Shown here: piece by piece, positions 46,182 to 55,343 of the stretch | Position numbering within the stretch: the stretch's first letter is position 1 | Layout of the letters: each line of letters begins with the position of its first letter | Source of the DNA: Ignavibacterium sp. | GTDB lineage: Bacteria > Bacteroidota > Ignavibacteria > Ignavibacteriales > Ignavibacteriaceae | DNA: 64,000 nt | NCBI GenBank assembly: GCA_018335755.1 | Contig: JAGXRK010000046.1 | Coordinates: 49,252-113,251 of the forward strand | Direction: 5' to 3' | Notes under the pieces: model-generated | What the model saw: only the letters and a program-made list of their open reading frames with translations | What the model was told of the DNA's origin: nothing | Database searches by the model: none | Translations under genes and position numbers: made by a program

Positions 46182-46590
46182 AGAGGTAGTATTAAAACAT
46201 CTTACTGCTCTACTGACAGATCTAAAAAATCTTGAAAAACATAAGAGTGTAACAGAGAATGATTTGAAGGATAATCTCGACCTTTTATGGATCCTGGAAA
46301 GGGGTATTTATCTTTCTATACAAAATATTTTTGACGTTCTGGCACATATTATAAGTGGCAAATTTGAAAGATCCTGGGAATCTTATGCGGAAATTGCTGT
46401 TGTTTTATACGAAGAGAAATTAATCAATTCAGAGAGAAGGGATCTGCTGGTTCGAATGGCAGGATTCAGAAACAGATTGAGTCACGATTACCTTGGTCTT
46501 GATCTTAATATTATTGTTGATATTGTAAATAACAGATTAGAAGATTTATATTCTTTTGCCCGCTTGATTTCAGACTTTACCGAAAGCTGA
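46171..46590 (+). CDS. hepT: HepT-like HEPN toxin (DUF86)
   Basis: A 139-residue helical HEPN protein. The ribonuclease motif R-x4-H-x-Y is R100, H105 and Y107 in RNRLSHDYLG. Y107 is the residue expected to be AMPylated by the MntA partner. Together with the upstream gene it forms a type VII-like toxin-antitoxin module that is probably involved in plasmid/island maintenance or phage defence. The N-terminal helices (1-60) and the C-terminal helix (115-137) match the family. Confidence 0.88.
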   Translation: MYDKEVVLKHLTALLTDLKNLEKHKSVTENDLKDNLDLLWILERGIYLSIQNIFDVLAHIISGKFERSWESYAEIAVVLYEEKLINSERRDLLVRMAGFRNRLSHDYLGLDLNIIVDIVNNRLEDLYSFARLISDFTES

Positions 46591-46706
46591 TTAAAACTAC
46601 TAATTCCAAACTTAGTTCTAGTTCTCTAGTGTAACACAAAATTTGCACTTTACACACATCGCTCAGCGACCCAGAATCCATTAAGCATACGACAATTACG
46701 CACCCC

Positions 46707-46965
46707 TGTCATTTCGAACCCAATTAGAGTGAGAAATCTCTTGTCATTTCGAAGAAGTAAAACGACTGAGAAATCTCCGAAGCTTTGAGATCTCTCCTCA
46801 TTCTATTCGTCGAGATGACACAAAAATAATCATTGTCATTTCGAACCCGATTAGGGTGAGAAATCTCCGAGGCTCTTAGATCTCTCCTCATTCCATTCGT
46901 CGAGATGACAAAAAAAATCTTTGTCATTTCTAACCCGATCAGGGTGAGAAATCTCTGAAACTTTG
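46707..46965 (+). repeat. Palindromic element array 5 (two full units plus half units)
   Basis: In the gap between hepT and the 57-residue gene. 3' ends are near 46804 and 46892. Half units of TGTCATTTCGAACCC type precede and follow, the last one reading TGTCATTTCTAACC. The rest of the gap (46591-46706 and 46966-47065) has no gene. Confidence 0.88.
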
Positions 46966-47065
46966 ACTTTTGACGCTTCGATAAACTCAGGGCAGGATTT
47001 TGATTATTTATAATTTCTAATTCTTAAACTGCTGACTTTGAATTAATTAAAACTTAATTTTGTTT

Positions 47066-47239
47066 ATGAATATCTATATCAAAAATCTTGAACCGGAAGA
47101 AAAGTTATATCTGTCTCTGAAACTTTATTTCTCAGCTCGAGAGCTTAAAATGCAATCGATCAAAAAATTTCATCCGGAAATGACAGAAAAAGAAGTTAAA
47201 GAAAGAGTAAAAAAAATATTTACTTATGCAAGATCTTAA
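47066..47239 (+). CDS. Small protein paired with a nucleotidyltransferase (57 aa)
   Basis: A 57-residue basic helical protein reading MNIYIKNLEPEEKLYLSLKL at its start and ending in FTYARS. It contains the segment SIKKFHPEMTEKEVKERVKK. It overlaps the following nucleotidyltransferase gene by 14 bases, which is the pattern of small-protein/large-protein pairs in toxin-antitoxin systems. Similar short proteins next to nucleotidyltransferase genes are familiar to me from other Bacteroidota, but I know no function. It is too short for the usual ORF cut-offs. Confidence 0.68.
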   Translation: MNIYIKNLEPEEKLYLSLKLYFSARELKMQSIKKFHPEMTEKEVKERVKKIFTYARS

Positions 47240-47786
47240 TTTATTTACACTCTACACGGAAATACTAAACAAGCAAAACATCCCTTATTTTGTAACAGGT
47301 TCCGTTGCTTCTATTGTTTACGGTGACCCCAGACTAACCCACGATATCGATTTAGTTATTACTCTTAGAGATATTGAGGTTATCGAATTTCAAAAAGCTT
47401 TTCCATCAGATGAATTTTACTGTCCGCCTGAAGAAATCATAAGAACAGAAATTAATAGAAGTGCAAGAGGACATTTTAACCTTATCCATAATGATACTGG
47501 TTTCAAAGCAGATATTTATTTAACCGGGAAAGAAGAATTGCAGATTTGGGCTATGCAGAATTCGAGGCAAATAGATTTTGCCGGAAGTAAATTAAACATT
47601 GCACCTCCTGAGTATGTAATTATAAAAAAATTAGAATTTTACAAAGAGGGCAATGCCCAGAAACACCTTATGGATATTAAATCAATTACAACAATGTCTT
47701 CTGAAATAATTGATTATAACTTCCTGGAAACAAAGATATCAGAAAGAGGATTAAAACAGGAATGGGATGCTGCCCTTAAAATGTAA
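47226..47786 (+). CDS. Nucleotidyltransferase-fold protein (AbiEii/MNT-like)
   Basis: A 186-residue protein. The nucleotidyltransferase motif is G25-S26 ... D40-x-D42 in VTGSVASIVYGDPRLTHDID. A lysine-rich region near the end of the core domain (PEYVIIKKLEFYKEG) is like that in AbiEii-type proteins. With the overlapping 57-residue gene it is probably a toxin-antitoxin or defence pair. Which partner is toxic is unknown. The pair sits between arrays 5 and 6, with codon use like its neighbours as far as I can see. Confidence 0.8.
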   Translation: MQDLNLFTLYTEILNKQNIPYFVTGSVASIVYGDPRLTHDIDLVITLRDIEVIEFQKAFPSDEFYCPPEEIIRTEINRSARGHFNLIHNDTGFKADIYLTGKEELQIWAMQNSRQIDFAGSKLNIAPPEYVIIKKLEFYKEGNAQKHLMDIKSITTMSSEIIDYNFLETKISERGLKQEWDAALKM

Positions 47787-47867
47787 CACCCAAACAACAA
47801 AAACCCTCTTAAATTGTAGTAAGTTGGTTGGTTGATTTACCAACAGGCGAATTTACGAAGCCAGCAG

Positions 47868-47912
47868 CTAGTATCCCACAAAGTGGAAGGCAGTATCAAG
47901 TATCCAGAATCC
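47868..47912 (+). repeat. Array leader repeat, copy 1
   Basis: CTAGTATCCCACAAAGTGG followed by AAGGCAGTATCAAG and TATCCAGAATCC runs directly into the first TGTCATTTCG of array 6. It is closely similar to the sequences before arrays 7 and 8. Confidence 0.75.
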
Positions 47913-48394
47913 TGTCATTTCGAACCCGATCAGGGTGAGAAATCTCTTGTCATTTCGAAGAAGTAAAACGACTGAGAAATCTCTGAAGCTTTGAGATCTC
48001 TCCTCATTCTATTCGTCGAGATGACACAAAAATATCGCTGTCATTTCGAACCCGATTAGGGTGAGAAATCTCTTGTCATTTCGAAGAAGTAAAACGACTG
48101 AGAAATCTCCGAAGCTTTGAGATCTCTCCTCATTCCATTCGTCGAGATGACAAAAACAAGATTGAATAGTGGAATGATGGAATGTGAACCTTGTCATTTC
48201 GAAGAAGTAAAACGACTGAGAAATCTTTGAAGCTCTTAGATCTCTCCTCATTCCATTCGTCGAGATGACAAAAAAATCGCTGTCATTTCGAACCCGATTA
48301 GGGTGAGAAATCTCTTGTCATTTCGAAGAAGTAAAACGACTGAGAAATCTCCGAAGCTCTGAGATCTCTCCTCATTTTATTCGTCGAGATGACA
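47913..48394 (+). repeat. Palindromic element array 6 (four units, several with nested 5' halves)
   Basis: In the 743-base gap before wzx. 3' ends are near 48010, 48134, 48252 and 48378. Three times, a TGTCATTTCGAACCC half is followed directly by a TGTCATTTCGAAGAAGTAAA half, giving long units of about 120 bases. A short stretch at 48163-48187 contains GGAATAGT/GGAATGAT words, like the repeat near the four-helix gene. The last 135 bases before wzx are AT rich and probably contain its promoter. Confidence 0.9.
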
Positions 48395-48529
48395 ATTAGA
48401 TTGGTTGATTGGTTTAGTGTTTAAGAAGTTTTTTACAATTCATTTTACATTTCTTTAATTTTATCCATTAACTATTAATTATTATCTATTGTAAGCGTAT
48501 AAACTGCAGCCATATTAGAGTAATTTGTA

Positions 48530-49837
48530 ATGTATGACTTCCAGACAGTAAAGAATAAAATATTTAATAGCAAACTTGTAAACGATTCCTTCTGGGCGAT
48601 CTTTGGAAATATTATTGCTAAAGGACTAGCGCTTGCTGCTGGAATTATCGTTGCTCGATTACTGGGTAAAGAAATCTTTGGTGAATATGGTATTATAAAA
48701 AACACTTTAATGTCTGTCGCCATATTTTCCACTTTTGGACTTGGCTACACTGCAACTAAGTTTGTAGCAGAATACAAAAACAGTAAACCAGAATATATTA
48801 AAGAAATCCTGCGCTACTCTAGAAATATAACGTTGTCTGTTAGCGGTGTGATGGCCACAGGATTATTTATAACAGCGGGTTACATAGCTGAAAAAATACT
48901 TGAAGCACCTCATCTCACCATTTCTTTAAGATTAGTAGCTATCTGGATAGTATTTAATGCAGTCACTACCATGCAAATTGGAGTATTGGCAGGTTTTAGT
49001 GAATTCAAAGGTATGGCACGAATAAATACGGTTATTGGCTTATTTACTTTTATAGCCAGCCTGGTATTGACATATTTCTATCACCTTAATGGTGCATTGA
49101 TAGCATTGCTTTTAACACAAATACTCAATTGGTATTTAAATTATAGGTTAGTTGAGAAAAATTTATCGAGTGGATATAATATAGAAGCCAAAGACCGACT
49201 AATTTTAAAGAAAATGCTAAAATTTTCATTGCCCGTTGCACTTCAGGAAATTTTATACCCAATCACTTCCTGGTTGACTAGCTTAATACTGATTAGGCTT
49301 TCTAATTATGGTGAATTAGGACTTTATGCAGCAGCTATGCAATGGAATGCAATAATACTTTATGTTCCGGGTATATTGAGAAATGTAATACTCGCACATC
49401 TGGCTGAATCATCAAAAAAAGAAGTTCAACATGATAGGATAATGAGATTAACTTTACTATTAAGTTTCGTGTTGACATTAATACCATTTCTCTTTGTTTT
49501 TAGTTTTTCTAACTTTATTACAAGTTTTTACGGTATAAGTTTTACCGGACTTAACGCAGTTATTAATATTGCAGTTTTTACTACCATTTTCACCAGCTTG
49601 AGTAATGTCTACACCCAAGCCTACCTTTCTAAAGGTATGAATTGGATAATGTTTACATTTAGGGTATTTCGTGATGCAGGAATTGTTTTAATTACATTTT
49701 TATTATTAAAAAACTCAGACGGACAACTAGGCGCTATTGCTGCGACATATAGTTCATTATTTATGAACATTATTTTTTTAATCATTATCGCCTTATTTTA
49801 TAATTTTAATAAGCAAAAAAATGATCAGATAGCATGA
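48530..49837 (+). CDS. wzx: Oligosaccharide flippase (Wzx family)
   Basis: A 435-residue protein with about 12-14 hydrophobic spans. The N-terminal NDSFWAIFGNIIAKGLALAAGIIVAR and GKEIFGEYGIIK are typical of the polysaccharide flippase family, which moves lipid-linked repeat units to the periplasmic face. It is the first gene of the operon running to 60,828 and overlaps the polymerase start by 4 bases. Confidence 0.9.
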   Translation: MYDFQTVKNKIFNSKLVNDSFWAIFGNIIAKGLALAAGIIVARLLGKEIFGEYGIIKNTLMSVAIFSTFGLGYTATKFVAEYKNSKPEYIKEILRYSRNITLSVSGVMATGLFITAGYIAEKILEAPHLTISLRLVAIWIVFNAVTTMQIGVLAGFSEFKGMARINTVIGLFTFIASLVLTYFYHLNGALIALLLTQILNWYLNYRLVEKNLSSGYNIEAKDRLILKKMLKFSLPVALQEILYPITSWLTSLILIRLSNYGELGLYAAAMQWNAIILYVPGILRNVILAHLAESSKKEVQHDRIMRLTLLLSFVLTLIPFLFVFSFSNFITSFYGISFTGLNAVINIAVFTTIFTSLSNVYTQAYLSKGMNWIMFTFRVFRDAGIVLITFLLLKNSDGQLGAIAATYSSLFMNIIFLIIIALFYNFNKQKNDQIA

Positions 49838-51036
49838 AAATCTTCATAGCATTTTTAGCATTATTAACTTCAATTACCTTTTATACTAATATATCGTCAT
49901 TTGAGATACGATTAGGATTTTATTACTACTTAATACTCATATCAATTTTAATTATTTTATTACTGATAGGTAAAATAAGCGCATTTAATAAATACATTAT
50001 ATGGGTTTTGGTTGCAGCAGTAATTAGTTTAGTATTTAATAATGTAGATAGTATCTTCATGCCGTATGAAAGATTGACTGCCTTTCTGCTATTGCTTTCT
50101 TTATTAAGTCCTTTAATAAGTTCAAAAGTATTAGAAAATTTTAGAAAAACCACCTTCTCGTTTATAAACAAAATGATAATGCTGTTAGTGGTTGCTTCGT
50201 TTTTGGGATGGCTTACAGGTTATTATACAGGGGTTGAAGGACGCCGAGATTTCACAGGGCTTTTTAGCCATTCAATGATTTTAGGGCCGATGGCTGCAAT
50301 ATGTTTACTAAACGCAGCTTATTTATTTTATAAAGAAAATAATAAAACTTTAAAAACCTTTTATATTTTTATAATTATAATAAGCTTTTTAACGGGAATA
50401 CTGGCTGGATCAAGGATAGCATTAGTGGGCGCATTAGGGGGTATCCTATTTTTTCATTTTAAATACCACCAATATAAGCTGACAAAATTTCTTAGAGTGG
50501 CTTTAGTTTTTCTTAGCGTATTGATTCTAACTTACCCATTCTGGGAAAAATATACTGAATTTATGAAGGTGAAAACAAATTATGCTAGAACGACAACGGA
50601 ATTATTTAGTAGTCGAACAGACCTCTGGTTTGTAAGAATTATGGAGTTTAAGAATTCACCAATTACCGGTATCGGCTATGCATCTGTGGACGAATCATTA
50701 GATAGAAAATTCGGCAGAATCGATTATTATTATATAGAACCTGGCTCATCATATTTGACCATACTATCTATGACAGGTATTTTGGGGTTTATTCCATTTC
50801 TATTACTACTTTATTCTAATTTTTTATTCATTTATAAAAGTAATTCTGAACGATTATACCTAGCATATATCGGGTCATTATTTGTTTTCCTTTTCATTCA
50901 TATGATTGCTGAAGGTTATGTTTTTTCAGCGGGATCAGGATTATTTTTTTATTTTTGGTTAAGTATAGGAAATATAGACATCCTAAATAAACGGAAAAGA
51001 CTTAGGAATGCTTTTCTACCTTTAGAAGCTAAATGA
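49834..51036 (+). CDS. O-antigen polymerase/ligase-like membrane protein (Wzy type)
   Basis: A 400-residue protein with about 10-11 spans. A GLFSHSMILGPMAAICLLN region and SRTDLWFVRIMEFKNSPITG followed by GIGYASVDES match the O-antigen ligase/Wzy_C family layout. In the order wzx-wzy followed by transferases it is most likely the repeat-unit polymerase. It overlaps the neighbouring genes by 4 bases on both sides. Confidence 0.82.
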   Translation: MKIFIAFLALLTSITFYTNISSFEIRLGFYYYLILISILIILLLIGKISAFNKYIIWVLVAAVISLVFNNVDSIFMPYERLTAFLLLLSLLSPLISSKVLENFRKTTFSFINKMIMLLVVASFLGWLTGYYTGVEGRRDFTGLFSHSMILGPMAAICLLNAAYLFYKENNKTLKTFYIFIIIISFLTGILAGSRIALVGALGGILFFHFKYHQYKLTKFLRVALVFLSVLILTYPFWEKYTEFMKVKTNYARTTTELFSSRTDLWFVRIMEFKNSPITGIGYASVDESLDRKFGRIDYYYIEPGSSYLTILSMTGILGFIPFLLLLYSNFLFIYKSNSERLYLAYIGSLFVFLFIHMIAEGYVFSAGSGLFFYFWLSIGNIDILNKRKRLRNAFLPLEAK

Positions 51037-52064
51037 AGAATATTCTAGTTATTACAGAACATCCAGCACCATATTGGGATAAAACATTCAGTGAGTTGGA
51101 GAAACTTTCTTATTTAAATGTAATTTATATTAAATCAGAAGTTCAATCAAAGCCTTGGAAAAATGAGAAGCATCATCAAGGTATAATTTTTCGAATGGTT
51201 AACTTCAATAAAATTATAAGATTAATATTTGAATCTGATCAAATAATTTTAGGTGGCATCTATTTAAAACAATTAATTTTTCTGCTTATTTTATCTTTAT
51301 GTCTATTCAAAAAAGTAGCACTTTTTTCAGATGTACCTGAGAAAAAAAAACGAAACTGGGTACTTAATATCTTTAAATATATTCTTTTCAGATTTTTTAA
51401 TTTATTTTTAGTTAGCGGTAATGAAGGTATCATACATTATAATGTAAATTACAAAATTCCTTTAAAGCGTATAATTTACTTTCCATATGCTTGGAATGAG
51501 CATAACACAGAAAGCCCTAATTTTCAGGAGCGACCACTGAGAGTGTTCATTTCAAATAGATTCCTTGAACGAAAGGGTTATGACACTCTTTATAATGTTT
51601 TTGTTGAATTAATTAATAAAAAAACAATAAGTGACTTCACCTTTAAAATTGCCGGGGATGGCCCATTATTTATAGAGTATAGCAATAAATTTAAGGATCT
51701 CGTAGATGTAAAATACCATTTACTTGGTTGGATTGACTACGATAAGTATTTGAATGAATTGAATAATTGTCACATATTATTTAATCCTTCGAAATTTGAA
51801 CCTTTCGGTATACCAATACTCGATGCGCTTAGCAGAGGCAAAATTGTAATTTCTACAAATATGGTCATGTCTGCAAATGATTTTATACAAGATCAAAAAA
51901 ATGGTTTCCTCTTTAACGTCGATGATAGAGATAGCATAATAAAAATATTTATTCATATAGCAGCAGATAGATTTAATCTTGCATTAATCAGTAAAAGTGC
52001 AAAGAATTTTTTGCCTAAATATTCAACTTTCATTAAGGAATTTTTAATGAAAATAAAACAATGA
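51033..52064 (+). CDS. Glycosyltransferase (GT-B fold, GT4-like)
   Basis: A 343-residue transferase. The N-terminal half has few motifs. The C-terminal half has PLRVFISNRFLERKGYDTL, FKIAGDGPL and NPSKFEPFGIPILDALSRGK, the E-x7-E nucleotide-sugar site of GT4 enzymes. The sugar and acceptor are unknown. It is coupled by 4-base overlaps to the polymerase and the adenylate-forming enzyme gene. Confidence 0.85.
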   Translation: MKNILVITEHPAPYWDKTFSELEKLSYLNVIYIKSEVQSKPWKNEKHHQGIIFRMVNFNKIIRLIFESDQIILGGIYLKQLIFLLILSLCLFKKVALFSDVPEKKKRNWVLNIFKYILFRFFNLFLVSGNEGIIHYNVNYKIPLKRIIYFPYAWNEHNTESPNFQERPLRVFISNRFLERKGYDTLYNVFVELINKKTISDFTFKIAGDGPLFIEYSNKFKDLVDVKYHLLGWIDYDKYLNELNNCHILFNPSKFEPFGIPILDALSRGKIVISTNMVMSANDFIQDQKNGFLFNVDDRDSIIKIFIHIAADRFNLALISKSAKNFLPKYSTFIKEFLMKIKQ

Positions 52065-53374
52065 AAGATAAAATATTTCTCTTTAAATATTTCCTTTATA
52101 AAAAAACTGCCATTGATTTTTGCAAATCATTAGCTTACTCGCAATTTTATGAAGAGGATAGAAGCGCACAGGATACATTCAATAAATTTATAAGTTTATT
52201 CAATTTTGCATTTAATAATAGTCCTTACTATAGATCAAAATATTTAGAGGCGGGTTTAACACCACAATTAATAAAGTCAATTGATGATATCAAAAATATA
52301 CCCATTTTGACTAAACAAGAGGTAAAAAATAACTTTCAAAAAATGCTCACTGTTTCACCAGATCATAATAATTTAGTAAAGTGTGCTACTGGTGGTTCGA
52401 CTGGAATTCCGATGCCATATTACCACAATAAGAAGTTGCCTTTGGAAGCCTTCGCATGGCGATATCTATCATGGTGGGGATTAAAACCTTGGGATAATGG
52501 TGCCTACATATGGCGTATGACTAGAAAAGGAAAATTGAGCAATTTAATTAACCAATTCGCTTGGTGGCCTGTAAGAAAAATACGATTAGATGCTGCATCT
52601 CTTGATAAGAATACATTTGATAAATTTATATTTAAGTTAAATAAATTTAAACCAAAGCTGCTACAAGGCTATATTGGAGCAGTATACGAGTTTGCATTAT
52701 ATCTGAATGAAAGAAATATTAAAATAAACAGCCCTAAAGCAATTTGGGTAACTAGTGCACCTGTTAGTGAATTTCAAAGAGAATTAATTGAAAAAGTATT
52801 TAATGCGCCACTTTATGATGAATATGGAAGTAGTGAAGTACCTTGGATAGCTGCCCAATGTAATATTAAAAATCATTTGCATATAAATACTGAAGGGCGG
52901 TATTTAGAGATTGTAAATAAAAATAATAATGGCCTTGGAGATATAGTTGTTACTGATTTATTGAATTACGATTTTCCATTAATTCGTTACGAGTTAAATG
53001 ATAGAACAAGATTTATTGAGCAGCCTTGCAATTGTGGGCGTACTTTACCCTTAATTGAAGCCGTCAAAGGGCGGAGTGGTGAAGTTATACAGATTCCTGG
53101 TATAGGAAAAATTGACCCATCCTATTTAACGACGATTTTTGACGATCATATAAATTCAATAAGGGCATTTCAAATAATTCAGTATAAGGATTTTAGTATT
53201 ACTTTAAAGATTGTTCCAAATTATACATACCAGAATTGGAAAATCGAAGTGGAAAAAGTCTATAATGAGTTAGTCTCAAAAGTAAAAGGTAAAATAAATG
53301 TTAATTTGCAAGAATGTAAAGAAATAAGAAGTGATAGAGGCAAAACAAGGTATATTATTTCTGAAATAAATTGA
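52061..53374 (+). CDS. CapK/phenylacetate-CoA ligase-like adenylate-forming enzyme
   Basis: A 437-residue member of the adenylate-forming superfamily. The AMP-binding loop ATGGSTGIP is near 108-117, DEYGSSEVPWIAAQC gives the tyrosine/glutamate acid-binding loop, and DLLNYDFPLIRYELNDRT the hinge motif. CapK/PaaK-like proteins within polysaccharide loci are thought to activate an acyl or amino acid group for glycan decoration, so a non-sugar substituent on this polymer is likely. The substrate is unknown. Confidence 0.83.
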   Translation: MKDKIFLFKYFLYKKTAIDFCKSLAYSQFYEEDRSAQDTFNKFISLFNFAFNNSPYYRSKYLEAGLTPQLIKSIDDIKNIPILTKQEVKNNFQKMLTVSPDHNNLVKCATGGSTGIPMPYYHNKKLPLEAFAWRYLSWWGLKPWDNGAYIWRMTRKGKLSNLINQFAWWPVRKIRLDAASLDKNTFDKFIFKLNKFKPKLLQGYIGAVYEFALYLNERNIKINSPKAIWVTSAPVSEFQRELIEKVFNAPLYDEYGSSEVPWIAAQCNIKNHLHINTEGRYLEIVNKNNNGLGDIVVTDLLNYDFPLIRYELNDRTRFIEQPCNCGRTLPLIEAVKGRSGEVIQIPGIGKIDPSYLTTIFDDHINSIRAFQIIQYKDFSITLKIVPNYTYQNWKIEVEKVYNELVSKVKGKINVNLQECKEIRSDRGKTRYIISEIN

Positions 53375-53455
53375 ATGAATATGATTTTTCATATATTATT
53401 TCCAAATCTTTTTTCCTACAACTTATTAAGATGGCCCAATTTACGCTGAGCATAT

Positions 53456-54604
53456 ATGAAAATATTACATATCATTTCAAGTTTAGACATAAAATATGGA
53501 GGACCTCCCTTAAGTGTATATCTGCTAACAAAAGGATTGATTCAAAAAAACATTACTACAACTCTAGTAACATTTATGCCATCGAAGGCAAATACTGATA
53601 ATACTTTCAATGATAAATTTATAAAAACTTTAGGAGTATCTAATTATTCAAGGTTTAGCTATACAAATGAATTATTAAAGTATTTAAAGGAAAATAATGA
53701 CTTTGACCTTTTTCATGGTCATGGTTTGTGGCAATATCCAAATTATAAGATGGCTATGTTTGCCAGAAAGGTAAAAAAGCCTTACATAATTTCACCTAGA
53801 GGAATGTTAGAACCATGGTCATTAGAGCAAAATAAATATATTAAGAAGTTAGCTATGATGCTTTATCAGAAAAATGATTTACAAAATACTGCTTGTTTGC
53901 ATGCCACTTCATCAATGGAAGGAAATAATATTAGAAATTTAAAATATACTAATCCAATTGCTGTAATCCCTAACGGTATAATAGTTCAGGATTATTCTTT
54001 TTTTTCAGAAAAAAATAATTTGACTAAAAAAACTGTATTATTTTTATCTAGAATACATCCTAAAAAAGGGATTGAGATATTGATCGATACCTGGGCTAGT
54101 ATAAATCAGCAGCTAAAAAAGAATTGGCAAATTATAATTGCAGGGACAGGAAGCAGAGATTATATAGATTCTTTAAAGAAAATTATTACTTACAAGAACC
54201 TTTCTTATGAGATTACATTCGTTAATCCAAAGTACGGCATTGATAAAATTAATCTTTTCCGCAGTGCAGATGTTTTTGTTCTACCAACATTCAGCGAAAA
54301 CTTTGGGAATGTAGTTGCTGAAGCTCTAGCTTCGGGTTTACCTGTCATCACTACAAAAGGTACGCCATGGGAAGATTTGAATAAATTTAATGCTGGATGG
54401 TGGATAGATATAGGCGTAGAACCTTTAAAGCAAGCGTTATTAGAGGCTATAAATCTCTCTGATAAAGAAAGAATTGAAATGGGAATAAACGGCCGTAAAT
54501 TAGTAGAAGAGAACTATTCAATCGATATTGTTTCAGAAAAGATGATAAAACTGTATAAATGGATACTGTTAAAAACAGATAAGCCGGATTTTATTTTTAC
54601 ATAA
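53456..54604 (+). CDS. Glycosyltransferase (GT4 family)
   Basis: A 382-residue GT-B enzyme. It starts MKILHIISSLDIKYGGPP, with the GGP loop typical of GT4. FHGHGLWQYPN and SPRGMLEPWSL lie in the N-terminal half. The C-terminal half has FLSRIHPKKGIEIL, IAGTGS, and PTFSENFGNVVAEALASGLP with both active-site glutamates. The start is 81 bases after the CapK-like gene. A short frame over the gap is not coding. Confidence 0.9.
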   Translation: MKILHIISSLDIKYGGPPLSVYLLTKGLIQKNITTTLVTFMPSKANTDNTFNDKFIKTLGVSNYSRFSYTNELLKYLKENNDFDLFHGHGLWQYPNYKMAMFARKVKKPYIISPRGMLEPWSLEQNKYIKKLAMMLYQKNDLQNTACLHATSSMEGNNIRNLKYTNPIAVIPNGIIVQDYSFFSEKNNLTKKTVLFLSRIHPKKGIEILIDTWASINQQLKKNWQIIIAGTGSRDYIDSLKKIITYKNLSYEITFVNPKYGIDKINLFRSADVFVLPTFSENFGNVVAEALASGLPVITTKGTPWEDLNKFNAGWWIDIGVEPLKQALLEAINLSDKERIEMGINGRKLVEENYSIDIVSEKMIKLYKWILLKTDKPDFIFT

Positions 54605-54637
54605 ATATTTATTTATTAGTAATAAGATGTAAGCAAG

Positions 54638-55327
54638 ATGTATCAAACTGCATTTTTTCAAAAAATCCGCTCATTAATAAGACGTGCAGGGTTAAATAAA
54701 CTTTTCTCGAATTTATTTATTAGAAAAGATTATGAAGCATATTTTGTCAGATCATTATTATCAATAATAAATGAAAGAGATATTATTTATGATGTTGGAG
54801 CTAACAGAGGTTTTTATACAAAACTTTTTTTATCAAAAGCAGTCAATGGTAAGGTATTTGCTTTTGAACCAATACCCAGCAATTACGAATCAATTAAAAA
54901 ATTAAAATTGACTGAGGGCAATCTAAATATTTTTACTCTTGCTCTGGGAAGCTCCAGAGGAAAAGTTTCAATGAGTATAGGTAGTGATGACCTGAAAGCA
55001 ACTTCACATATTAATACAGATAAAACAGATGATGATATTGAAGTTGAAATAGATACAATAGATAACTTTATACTTGATAACAACCCTACCCCAAACGTTA
55101 TAAAAATTGATGTGGAAGGATATGAACTCGAGGTATTAAATGGTATGAAAAATACATTGACGGACAAAAGCTTAAAAGTAGTTGCATTAGAGATTCATTT
55201 CGAATTATTAGAGAAGTTTGGTTACAGAAAAGCACCTTTGCAGATTATTGATATGCTTAAAACAAATAATTTCAAAATTAAGTGGGTAGATCCATCTCAC
55301 ATTATCGCCACAAGAGATATTAAGTAG
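54638..55327 (+). CDS. FkbM-family methyltransferase
   Basis: A 229-residue S-adenosylmethionine-dependent methyltransferase. Motif I is YDVGANRGFYTKLF (about 48-61), followed by VFAFEPIPSNYESI for the acidic loop and VIKIDVEGYELEVLNG for motif III, all typical of FkbM proteins. These enzymes often O-methylate sugars in surface glycans. It lies 33 bases after the glycosyltransferase. Confidence 0.9.
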   Translation: MYQTAFFQKIRSLIRRAGLNKLFSNLFIRKDYEAYFVRSLLSIINERDIIYDVGANRGFYTKLFLSKAVNGKVFAFEPIPSNYESIKKLKLTEGNLNIFTLALGSSRGKVSMSIGSDDLKATSHINTDKTDDDIEVEIDTIDNFILDNNPTPNVIKIDVEGYELEVLNGMKNTLTDKSLKVVALEIHFELLEKFGYRKAPLQIIDMLKTNNFKIKWVDPSHIIATRDIK

Positions 55328-55343
55328 CTTAAGAAACTGTTAA

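Noticed and set aside
47055..47062. TAATTTTG promoter box before the 57-aa gene
   Set aside because: It lies only 3 bases before the ATG, so transcription would start inside the gene, and the upstream box spacing is too short.
47913..48394. CRISPR array
   Set aside because: Units are themselves full palindromes of 75-120 bases, the linkers are short and A-rich and not unique spacers, and no cas gene is present.
53371..53598. 75-residue frame after the CapK-like gene
   Set aside because: It overlaps the glycosyltransferase start in another frame and is not similar to anything I recognise.
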